In this document: piece after piece, positions 42,176 to 49,827 of the stretch
Layout: every line of letters begins with the position of its first letter
Position numbering within the stretch: the first letter of the stretch is position 1
NCBI GenBank assembly: GCA_000431315.1
Contig: HF989734.1
Coordinates: 56,855-107,463, forward strand
Source of the DNA: Brachyspira sp. CAG:484
GTDB taxonomy: Bacteria > Cyanobacteriota > Vampirovibrionia > Gastranaerophilales > Gastranaerophilaceae
Length of the DNA stretch: 50,609 bases
Reading direction: 5' to 3'
Notes under the pieces: generated by a model
Databases searched by the model: none
The model's input: the letters and a program-made list of their open reading frames with translations, nothing else
What the model was told of the DNA's origin: nothing
Translations under genes and position numbers: made by a program

Positions 42176-43462
42176 TTAATTGAACAACACCCCTGCAATC
42201 GCAGCAGACATATAACAGGTTAAAGTTCCGCAGATAAGCGCCCTTACTCCCAATCTCGCCAGATTTTTACGCTGGTTTGGTGCAAGTTCGCCAATACCAC
42301 CGAGCTGTATTGCAATTGAACCAAAGTTTCCAAAACTGCAAAGCGCAAAACTTGCAATTAGGAAGCTTTTTGGAGATAGCATCTGAGGCAGGTGCATAAG
42401 GTCTACATATGCAACCATCTCGTTTAATACAAGCTTTGTTCCCATAAGGCTGCCTACTGTAGTTGCCTCATGAAGAGGAACCCCCATTAAAAAGGCAAAT
42501 ACCGCAAATAGCTTTCCTAAAATTAATCTTAATGAAAGCTGGTTCAGGTCAAAGCCTGCTGATGCAAAGTTTATATGCAGATATTTAACAACAGCCGCAC
42601 CTAAACCGCCTAAAAACCAATCAATCATAGCAACAAGTGCAACAAGTGCCAAAATCATTGCAATAACATTTATCGCAACTTTCATGCCTTCAGATGCGCC
42701 TGATGAAATAGCATCAAAAACATTTATATAAGGTCTTTTTCTTTTACTGTAAGTTATAGAAAAGTTCTCGCTTGTTTCAGGAACATGTGTTTCAGGATAA
42801 ACTATTTTAGTAATAACAAGCGCCCCGGGAGCCGCCATAATAGAAGCAGCAAGAAGATACTGTGCAGGAATCCCCATCCCTATATAAATAGGCATCGTAG
42901 CACCGGAAATACATGCCATACTTCCCGCCATAGAAGCAAGAAGCTCGGAACGTGTCAGCTTTGCAAGATAAGGTCTGATCATAATCTGCGCAGCAATCTG
43001 CCCGACAAAAGCACTTGCAACATTAGAAAGTGCCTCTGCTCCGCTTACAGACATCAATTTGTTCATAGCCCGCCCAAAGATAGGCACGACTCTCTGCATA
43101 ATTCCGTAATAGTAAAGAATATTCACCAGAATCATCATGAATATCAAAGATGCAATAAGCTGCAACGCAAATATATTTGCCCCGCTGCCCCAAACAAGAC
43201 TAAGCCTGATATTATCCATAAGCGGTCCAAAAACAAAAGCCCCGCCTTCTTTGGCAAAATCAAGAATTTTCTGGATAAACATCCCTATATTCAGAAACAA
43301 TGCTCTTCCAAACGGCACTTTAAAAACAAATACTGCGAGAAGAACCTGCAATGCAAAGCCTGTTCCTACTGTTTTATAATTTATAGCTTTTCTGTTATTA
43401 GACATTAAAAATGCAATTAAAAATATAAATACTATCCCGAAAATTCCAAAAAATCTGTCCAT
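42176..43462 (-). CDS. Concentrative nucleoside transporter (NupC/CNT family)
   Basis: 428 residues with about ten or eleven membrane segments. Typical blocks: N-terminal NRKAINYKTVGTGFALQVLLAVFV, SVSGAEALSNVASAFVGQIAAQIMIRPYL, MTRSELLASMAGSMA-like KLTRSELLASMAGSMACISG, IMAAPGALVITKI, the late GVPLHEATTVGSLMGTKLVLNE and CSFGNFGSIAIQLGGIGELAP. It imports nucleosides with H+ or Na+. AAAGGG stands before the ATG. Upstream are repeated TTTACTTAAC boxes and a palindrome. Confidence 0.93.
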   Translation of the reverse strand: MDRFFGIFGIVFIFLIAFLMSNNRKAINYKTVGTGFALQVLLAVFVFKVPFGRALFLNIGMFIQKILDFAKEGGAFVFGPLMDNIRLSLVWGSGANIFALQLIASLIFMMILVNILYYYGIMQRVVPIFGRAMNKLMSVSGAEALSNVASAFVGQIAAQIMIRPYLAKLTRSELLASMAGSMACISGATMPIYIGMGIPAQYLLAASIMAAPGALVITKIVYPETHVPETSENFSITYSKRKRPYINVFDAISSGASEGMKVAINVIAMILALVALVAMIDWFLGGLGAAVVKYLHINFASAGFDLNQLSLRLILGKLFAVFAFLMGVPLHEATTVGSLMGTKLVLNEMVAYVDLMHLPQMLSPKSFLIASFALCSFGNFGSIAIQLGGIGELAPNQRKNLARLGVRALICGTLTCYMSAAIAGVLFN

Positions 43463-43470
43463 TTGTTCCC

Positions 43471-43544
43471 TTTACTTAACTACAAAATAATTTTACTTTA
43501 AAGTAACAAAAAAAACTTTAATTATTGAAAAAAATTTACTTAAC
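43471..43544 (-). promoter_or_regulatory. Putative operator cluster upstream of the nucleoside transporter
   Basis: TTTACTTAAC occurs at 43471-43480 and 43535-43544, flanking the perfect 14-bp palindrome TTACTTTAAAGTAA (43493-43506). All share TTACTTWA. The first copy abuts the ribosome site of the transporter. Confidence 0.4.
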
Positions 43545-43687
43545 AAAACTTCACAAACAACCTCTTAACTGTTGAAAAATATTTTGTCAGCATTTTACTA
43601 TATAGGCAGAAAACAAAGAGTTTCTGCAGCATGGTAAAAATAAAGTATAAAGTTTAATAACAGTCAGAAAAAGTAAAGGGGTTCACT

Positions 43688-46414
43688 ATGCGTATTATGC
43701 CTGTCACACAGCAAATCCAGCTTAGAGGGGGGGGGCTTCACAGTTTAGCCGCAACAAATTCAATTAAACAAAACAACCAAAATACAGTTCAACAAAAACC
43801 GACATTAGTACATGTTTCATTTACAGGAGTTCCGGGGAAAAATGTCAAACAGGGTATTTCTGTTTCAGTGGAAGACGGTTATATAGGACTTGACATGTAT
43901 AAATCAGGAGGGGCAGGCGGAGTTGCAGACCAGATGCCTACTGCGCTGAACAAAGACGGATTGGATTTTAGACATGTTGTTCCGCTGTATAGTTATAATA
44001 ACCCTAAAGGACAAATAAAAGTTCTTGTTGTTCCGAAGGATGTTGAATATAACCCGCGTAAACCTATGCCGGAAAACTGGTTCCTTTCCTATCCGGAAAC
44101 AATGACAAAAGAACAGATTTCTAAACAGCTGGGCACTACAGAAGACCGAATAAAATTTGTAGTTCAGGATACGCCGGTTTCGCCTAATGATGAACTAAGA
44201 GAGTTATATAACCTTACAGGTAAGAGTGAAACAATAAAAGTTTCTGAATTTAGAGAGCTTATTCCAACAGAAACAAAAGGGGTAATCCAGAGAATTGATG
44301 AAAGTGATTTAAGTAAGATAAAATCAATTCCATACAAGGTATACAGAATGGTAGTTCCTCTTAGAGACGGAACACTGGATGATAAGTCAGTATATTGTAT
44401 TCATACACCTGACCTTGCTAAGTTTCAGAAAGCTTATACTTATTCACCGGACTTAAAAGACCATCCGCATGTAAATTTATTTACCCGCGACTTTGGTGAT
44501 GCAGCAGCAGACATGCTCCCGAAAATGAATACTGCCGAACATGGCAACTTCAATCCTGCAAATGTTGTTGCACACTGTAGAACAGGATTTCCGATTACAG
44601 AGTCTATAATTAACCGCTCAGTCGACAATGAATATTACAGAGGCTTTAAAATAATTGATATATTCCACAATCCTATGCCTGATTATCAAGGTACAGTAGG
44701 AAACCCTATGGACTTTTTAAGATACAAAGCTACACTAGGGGATTATATGAAATTATCACAGATGCCGGAATTTCCTGAATTGATGGCGCTTGATAAACAC
44801 AGATATAACCTTTCTTCAGAAGAAGCAGCCCTTGTGGATAGAATTATAAAGCCGTTCCTTCAGCACTATGTCGATGATAACGGTAATTATAACCAGTCAA
44901 TAACACCTTTACTAGCACGTAAAGCAAATCCGGCTGCAGTTTCCGCAAACCATGTGTCACATACATTTGCAAATGAGGTTATTAAATATAACGACATGGC
45001 AAGAGGTTTAACGTCACTTTTCAGAGAAGCTGAAGCTGAAGGAGATAAAATTCCGGGCAGACCTAACGGCTGTAATATCCAGGGTATGCAAATAAACAAT
45101 CCTAAAGGGAAAATGGGTAAAGATAACGGCTTATCTGCCGACATGAGCTGGTATACAGCATATGATCCTGCAGCAGATCCAGCGGAAAAAATAGTTGCTG
45201 CTAAGAGAAAAAATACCGAAGCATTCCTAAATATGGTAGGGGAAGCAACTGAAAAAAGACTGGATAAACTTGGAGATTATACAAATGCCAGTGTTGATGA
45301 TGCACTTAACCAGTTACTTTATTCAAAAGATTTAATTGAAAAGAAAAGGTATGTTCTCGGTGGGCTTTCAAAATTTGACCCAAAAGATATATTATTAATG
45401 GGCTGGGGACGTTCTGATGCACAAAAAGGTTATCCTATAACATTAAAAGGGTTTTTGAAATTTTTAGAAAGACCAAATGTTCCTGCTGAGTGGAAAAAAC
45501 ATTTTAAAGTTGCCTTAGGCAGCGGTCCTGATCCTTGGAAAATGGATGATGGCGGTTCCGGAGATTTCCACTTAATAAAAGATATAATGTATAAAATCCA
45601 GCAGCTTGATAATGGGGCTTATAAGACAAACTGTATGTACGGTAACGGCTTCTTCCCTAACCGCCTTGTTACCTGTGCAACTTATGGCATCTTTACCTCA
45701 AGAGGCGAGCCGCAAGGGTTATCAGTACCGGAATCTCTTCAGTCAGGTACACCAAGTGCTTCCCTGAACACTGGCGGAGCAGGCGAAATGATTATAACTG
45801 TCGGCGAAAATGCAGAAAAAGCCAACGGATTTAAAACAGTTGATGCGTTTATGCGTGACGTAGAGGATTTGCAATGGCCGGAGGGTACTGACATTTCTAA
45901 GCTTACCGGTGATCAGATTGACAACAGGCGTATTGAATTAGCAGCAGAACAGGTTGCTGATATGTATGAAGATATGGCTCGTGTTTATTACGAAAATCCT
46001 GATTTATACGCAAAAATGGCAGAAAACGGCGGACGTTCAAAATTTGATTGGCATAATAACCATACACTTAACGGCGGACGTTCAACACTGCAATTATACA
46101 CAGATAACGACCTGGAAATACCAAAAGGCTGGGCAGGCAGAGATAAAAATCCAATGAGAAGACTTGTAGGCGAATTTGGCGGCAAATTTGAAAAACTTAA
46201 ACGCGTCACCAGAACAGCTGTTGAAAATGCAGCGGAAACTGCTCAAGAAACTCTCACAAAACCATCCGGTTCAAAATGGCAAAAAATTAGCGCATATGTA
46301 ATACTTGGAGCTATAGCTGTTGTTGGTGGCGGAGGGCTCTATATTCACAGACGGAACCAGATAAAAAAAGCTTACAACGGCACTGAAAACAACCAGTTCA
46401 GAAAAGTTGGTTAA
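43688..46414 (+). CDS. GT5-like (glycogen/starch synthase-related) protein with N-terminal tag and C-terminal membrane anchor
   Basis: 908 residues, far longer than ordinary GlgA (about 480). Near the N-terminus, KSGGAGGVADQMPTALN (72-88) matches the GT5 ADP-glucose site (KTGGL-type). Later WGRSDAQKGYPITLKGF (about 572), ALGSGPDPWK and GEPQGLSVPESLQSGTPSASLNTGG (about 672-697, with the EPxGL catalytic block) complete a GT-B fold. Extra: a polar N-terminus with a G9 tract at codons 14-16, the tag V-S-F-T-G, about 150-200 residues of insert, and a C-terminal helix (868-890: ISAYVILGAIAVVGGGGLYI) with a basic tail. Likely a surface- or membrane-bound glucan/sugar polymer synthase; activity not proven. 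Confidence 0.7.
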   Translation: MRIMPVTQQIQLRGGGLHSLAATNSIKQNNQNTVQQKPTLVHVSFTGVPGKNVKQGISVSVEDGYIGLDMYKSGGAGGVADQMPTALNKDGLDFRHVVPLYSYNNPKGQIKVLVVPKDVEYNPRKPMPENWFLSYPETMTKEQISKQLGTTEDRIKFVVQDTPVSPNDELRELYNLTGKSETIKVSEFRELIPTETKGVIQRIDESDLSKIKSIPYKVYRMVVPLRDGTLDDKSVYCIHTPDLAKFQKAYTYSPDLKDHPHVNLFTRDFGDAAADMLPKMNTAEHGNFNPANVVAHCRTGFPITESIINRSVDNEYYRGFKIIDIFHNPMPDYQGTVGNPMDFLRYKATLGDYMKLSQMPEFPELMALDKHRYNLSSEEAALVDRIIKPFLQHYVDDNGNYNQSITPLLARKANPAAVSANHVSHTFANEVIKYNDMARGLTSLFREAEAEGDKIPGRPNGCNIQGMQINNPKGKMGKDNGLSADMSWYTAYDPAADPAEKIVAAKRKNTEAFLNMVGEATEKRLDKLGDYTNASVDDALNQLLYSKDLIEKKRYVLGGLSKFDPKDILLMGWGRSDAQKGYPITLKGFLKFLERPNVPAEWKKHFKVALGSGPDPWKMDDGGSGDFHLIKDIMYKIQQLDNGAYKTNCMYGNGFFPNRLVTCATYGIFTSRGEPQGLSVPESLQSGTPSASLNTGGAGEMIITVGENAEKANGFKTVDAFMRDVEDLQWPEGTDISKLTGDQIDNRRIELAAEQVADMYEDMARVYYENPDLYAKMAENGGRSKFDWHNNHTLNGGRSTLQLYTDNDLEIPKGWAGRDKNPMRRLVGEFGGKFEKLKRVTRTAVENAAETAQETLTKPSGSKWQKISAYVILGAIAVVGGGGLYIHRRNQIKKAYNGTENNQFRKVG
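43727..43735 (+). repeat. G9 homopolymer at codons 14-16 of the GT5-like gene
   Basis: Nine G encode Gly-Gly-Gly after MRIMPVTQQIQLR and before LHSLAAT. A gain or loss of one G would frameshift the gene near its start; the present length is in frame (ON). It is the second longest G run in the window. Confidence 0.6.
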
Positions 46415-46433
46415 TAAAAATAAGAAAAAACTA

Positions 46434-46491
46434 TTGACAATAAAATTTGTTCTTGCTAAATTAATCTTACGGGGAATGAAAACCCCGTAAG
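46434..46491 (+). promoter_or_regulatory. Promoter of tRNA-Lys with a perfect inverted repeat at the start site
   Basis: Perfect TTGACA (46434-46439), 17-base spacer, TAAATT (46457-46462). CTTACGGGG (46466-46474) and CCCCGTAAG (46483-46491) are exact 9-bp inverted arms around AATGAAAA, covering the expected start near 46469. It could be an operator or a 5' hairpin. Confidence 0.65.
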
Positions 46492-46540
46492 AGAATAGCA
46501 AAAAACACTTTTTGCCGAAATAAAAAATCAAATAATATAT

Positions 46541-46613
46541 GCGCTTGTAGCTCAGCAGGTAGAGCACTCCCCTTTTAAGGGATAGGTCGCGCGTTCGAAT
46601 CGCGCCAAGCGCA
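46541..46613 (+). tRNA. tRNA-Lys (anticodon TTT)
   Basis: 73 nt: acceptor GCGCTTG/CAAGCGC, D-arm with GCTCAGCAGGTAGAGC, anticodon loop CTTTTAA (TTT), T-arm GCGCG/CGCGC with TTCGAAT. No encoded CCA. The top anticodon-stem pair is a C-T mismatch. Confidence 0.93.
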
Positions 46614-46684
46614 TATTTTTTCGCTCTATTGAGCTCAAATGCTCACATTTTTTATATAAAAATTTTAAGCATGCCTAACATCAT

Positions 46685-46963
46685 ATGAAAAAATTCTATT
46701 TTTCTGAACCAAAACTCTGCAATGTTTGCAAAAAATTTGCAAAAAAATTTATTGAAACAAACAATGAATTTATTTGCGAAGCTTGTTTTCTCAAACAGGC
46801 TGGCAGCAAATCCCGCCAAGCTTGTTCAAGCAGAAAATCTCAATCCGAGAAAAAGCCAAGAAAATTGTTTGCAAAACTAAAAAACAATCAAAATCTTAAT
46901 GGACGTAATATTTATGCAATTCATGGAATAACATCTGTTATTAACGGAGGATGTACCAATTAA
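46685..46963 (+). CDS. Small basic CxxC-CxxC protein, unknown function
   Basis: 92 residues. LCNVCKKFAKKFIETNNEFICEACF forms a zinc-knuckle pair, followed by a Ser/Lys/Arg/Gln-rich linker and a C-terminal GRNIYAIHGITSVING. It may bind nucleic acid. No Shine-Dalgarno is seen before the ATG. It follows tRNA-Lys on the same strand and could share its promoter. Confidence 0.5.
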   Translation: MKKFYFSEPKLCNVCKKFAKKFIETNNEFICEACFLKQAGSKSRQACSSRKSQSEKKPRKLFAKLKNNQNLNGRNIYAIHGITSVINGGCTN

Positions 46964-46964
46964 A

Positions 46965-46993
46965 AATAAAAAAAGAGCCTTATAAAAAGGCTC
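46965..46993 (-). terminator. Terminator of the XRE gene at 47088
   Basis: On the minus strand GAGCCTT-TTTAT-AAGGCTC is followed by a run of seven T. It lies about 95 bases beyond the stop of the minus-strand regulator; the gap between holds nothing recognisable. Confidence 0.7.
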
Positions 46994-47087
46994 ATTGGAA
47001 TTAAGAATAGCTGGAAGTATGAAAAAGATTTAATTATATTAAACTAATTACGTTAAAAAAATACAATCACCCATTTGGATATATTTT

Positions 47088-47657
47088 TTATTGAAGATTA
47101 ATATATTTTTTTGCGCAGTCAAACATCGCGTTAATTAACGCTGCATTAGAATAAATATTCATGCCGTTAGTTTCTAATACCTGTTTCATTCTGCGTTCCC
47201 ACATGTTATAAATTTCGTCTTTATTAAGCTCTAAGACCTGTGCTATCATTGTTAATTCTTTATAATCTATAGGCAGCGGAAGATTACCGCGTAAAATATC
47301 AACTATTTCAAGCCGTTTTTTGCGCGGAAAGGCTTTCAAAAAATTAACAACTGACATATCTTTAGACTTCATTTCGTCTTTTAAGTATTCAACAAAATCA
47401 TCAATTACCCTTGGTTCTTGTGGAATTTTGTATTCTTCAAACTCTTCCGGTTCAATTTCCATAACAGTAGCTATACGTTCTAATGTTGTACCGCGGGTGG
47501 AAAAAGGGATAGTATCATCTATAAGGTTATACACGTATGAAAGGGTCACACCAATCATTTCGGCAAAATCCTTTTTATGAAGTCCGTTTTTATCTAAAAA
47601 CTTTGCTACTTTTTCGGAACTTTTTTCCTGAATAATGGGTTTGTCTTTTGCACACAT
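47088..47657 (-). CDS. Regulator with two helix-turn-helix regions (XRE-like)
   Basis: 189 residues. The first HTH (about 15-70: VAKFLDKNGLHKKDFAEMIGVTLSYVYNLIDDTIPFSTRGTTLERIATVM) is clearly XRE-like. The second half (about 85-150: FVEYLKDEMKSKDMSVVNFLKAFP...IDYKELTMIAQVLELNKDEIYNMW) looks like a second, degenerate copy, so one chain may bind as a pseudo-dimer. Targets are unknown. It is divergent from pth. No palindrome comparable to those of the other two regulators is seen. Confidence 0.78.
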   Translation of the reverse strand: MCAKDKPIIQEKSSEKVAKFLDKNGLHKKDFAEMIGVTLSYVYNLIDDTIPFSTRGTTLERIATVMEIEPEEFEEYKIPQEPRVIDDFVEYLKDEMKSKDMSVVNFLKAFPRKKRLEIVDILRGNLPLPIDYKELTMIAQVLELNKDEIYNMWERRMKQVLETNGMNIYSNAALINAMFDCAKKYINLQ

Positions 47658-47789
47658 ATTTTTATCCTCACAATGTTTAAATTCATTATCAAAATAAAGC
47701 TATTTTATCATTTTGTTAAGCCGATACCTGGCAAACTAGGGCGGTAATATTTATTTAGGTTAAAATAATAAATATAAAAGGTGAAAAAT

Positions 47790-48344
47790 ATGAAATTAAT
47801 AGCAGGATTAGGAAACATCGGGGATAAATATTGTTTTACAAGGCATAATGCAGGCTTTATGGTGCTTGATAAATGGATGTTTAAAGAAAATATATCATTT
47901 AGACTGGAAAACAAATTAAAATGTCTTGTAGCGCGTTACAGATACGGCAGCGAGGATTTAATTCTTATTAAGCCGACAACTTTTATGAATTTATCAGGAG
48001 AAGCTGTAAGAGCTGTCATGGACTATTATAAAATTGACATAAAAGATGTCTTAATAATCTATGATGACATTGCACTTGATCTGGGTCGAATAAGATTTAG
48101 AGCAAACGGCTCTGACGGAGGACATAACGGAATTAAATCCATAATAAAACACCTTGGCACAAAAGACTTTGACAGGTTAAAAATAGGTATAGGACCGCAG
48201 ATTGGACCTTCTGAAAATTATGTTCTGCAAAATTTTCCAAAAGAGCAGACCGATGAACTAAAAGAAGTTTTTACAAGAGCTGTAGAGGCTGTAAAATTCT
48301 ATCTTGAAAACGGCATGGAAAAATCCCAGAACACATATAATTAG
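47790..48344 (+). CDS. pth: Peptidyl-tRNA hydrolase
   Basis: 184 residues. It releases peptides from peptidyl-tRNA dropped by ribosomes. LIAGLGNIGDKYCFTRHNAGFMVLD (catalytic His), LIKPTTFMNLSGEAV and IIYDDIALDLGRIRFRANGSDGGHNGIKSI are diagnostic. The frame opens at a GTG (47781), but that GTG is part of the ribosome site AAAGGTG; ATG 47790 is the start. Confidence 0.95.
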   Translation: MKLIAGLGNIGDKYCFTRHNAGFMVLDKWMFKENISFRLENKLKCLVARYRYGSEDLILIKPTTFMNLSGEAVRAVMDYYKIDIKDVLIIYDDIALDLGRIRFRANGSDGGHNGIKSIIKHLGTKDFDRLKIGIGPQIGPSENYVLQNFPKEQTDELKEVFTRAVEAVKFYLENGMEKSQNTYN

Positions 48345-48402
48345 CCTGATTGGATAAGACATAAGCTGTTTTTTATATATAATAGTAAAAAAGGAGTATT
48401 AA

Positions 48403-49806
48403 ATGAGTATACAGACTGCTGAACAATATGAAGAGAATGAACAATACGAACAAGCTTACGAAGAATACAAAAACTTATATGAGAAAAAACCTGATGATTT
48501 AAATCTTTTAGAGCGTCTTGGACATCTTTCAATGATGCTTGATAAAAAAGAGGAGGCTGCCGAATATTACACCAGAATGCTTGAGTTTGATGCGACCAAT
48601 ACTCTTTGCTATGAACAGCTTATGGACATATATGTAACCACTGACAAGTATAAATATTATATTTACAGAGGCAATATGCACACTGTAAGTCATCAGCTTG
48701 AACATGCTATTAACGACTATAAAAAAGCATTAAACCATGCTGAAGATGACCACCAGAAGGTTTGTACAACCCGCTTTGTGCTTGGAACCCTCTATGAGCA
48801 GACCGGAAATCCAACAAAAGCTATTGATGAATATTTAAAAGTTCTTGACTATGACCATAAACAGCAGGAAGTTTATATCAGGCTTGCAAATATATATGCC
48901 AGGGAAGATGCAGTTCCTAGTGCAGTAGAAACTCTTGAAAGAGCAATAAAAGAAGGCTTTGATACCGATAATATCCGTGAAAACCTTGCCAATCTTTATC
49001 TTAAAAATAATCAGCCTAAGAAAGCCGGCGAAATTACAAGAGATGAGCTTACAAAAATAAAATGCCTTTTAACAGAAGGCAAAACATCTGAAGCGTTTGA
49101 AGCACTAACAAAAGCTGAAGAGAAATATAAAGATAATCCAAAATTATATTCTTTGAAAGCGGAGTATTACTATCTTGAAAAAGATTTTGACAAAGCAGTG
49201 GAAGCTGTTGAGCAATACGATAAATTTCAGCCAAATACAGCACTGGCATTCCAGATGAAAGCCCTGATTTATGATGAAAAACATGACGAGTTCAACTCTT
49301 ATCTTAACTGGGGAAAATATAATCTTGCGCGCGGCAACAAAGATATTGCTGTAAACGAATTTTTAAATGCTTATCAGCTTAAAGAAGATGACGTTAATCT
49401 GGTAAATACTCTGGCTGTTCTTCTTGAGCAGGTTGGTGATAAAAACCATTCAATTGAATTTTATGAAAAGCTATACAGACTGGAACCTGTAAATAAAACA
49501 GCCCTTGAAAAACTGGCTGATTTCAGAGAAAGTATAGGTGATGACAGAATGCAGGCAGAATATCTCGAAAAACTTGTTGAACTGGATAAAAGAAACTCAG
49601 GGTTAATAAAACGGCTTGCAAAGCTGTATGAAAAGTTAAAAGACAAAGAAAATGCTGTTAAATATTACCAGAAATACTTATCAATCGCTCCACAGTCCGA
49701 AGAAGCAGAGAAAATCCGCCAGAAATTAAATAAACTTGAAAATACTGAAATGGTTCAGGAAGAAGGCTTGATTGATAAAATAATGAGAATGTTTAATAAA
49801 GGATAA
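48403..49806 (+). CDS. TPR-repeat protein
   Basis: 467 residues of tetratricopeptide repeats, e.g. YEQAYEEYKNLYEKKPDDLNLLERLG, AIDEYLKVLDYDHKQQEVYIRLA, AVEAVEQYDKFQPNTALAFQ and AVKYYQKYLSIAPQSEEAEK, ending in an amphipathic tail GLIDKIMRMFNKG that could touch the membrane. No signal peptide. AAGGAG lies seven bases before the ATG and TATAAT lies just upstream. A scaffold role is likely; the partner is unknown. Confidence 0.8.
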   Translation: MSIQTAEQYEENEQYEQAYEEYKNLYEKKPDDLNLLERLGHLSMMLDKKEEAAEYYTRMLEFDATNTLCYEQLMDIYVTTDKYKYYIYRGNMHTVSHQLEHAINDYKKALNHAEDDHQKVCTTRFVLGTLYEQTGNPTKAIDEYLKVLDYDHKQQEVYIRLANIYAREDAVPSAVETLERAIKEGFDTDNIRENLANLYLKNNQPKKAGEITRDELTKIKCLLTEGKTSEAFEALTKAEEKYKDNPKLYSLKAEYYYLEKDFDKAVEAVEQYDKFQPNTALAFQMKALIYDEKHDEFNSYLNWGKYNLARGNKDIAVNEFLNAYQLKEDDVNLVNTLAVLLEQVGDKNHSIEFYEKLYRLEPVNKTALEKLADFRESIGDDRMQAEYLEKLVELDKRNSGLIKRLAKLYEKLKDKENAVKYYQKYLSIAPQSEEAEKIRQKLNKLENTEMVQEEGLIDKIMRMFNKG

Positions 49807-49827
49807 AAGCCGGTTTAACCGGCTTTT
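49805..49827. terminator. Bidirectional terminator between the TPR and prepilin genes
   Basis: AAAAGCCGGTT and AACCGGCTTTT are perfect 11-bp arms around one central T; T-runs on both strands. It overlaps both stop codons. Confidence 0.9.
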
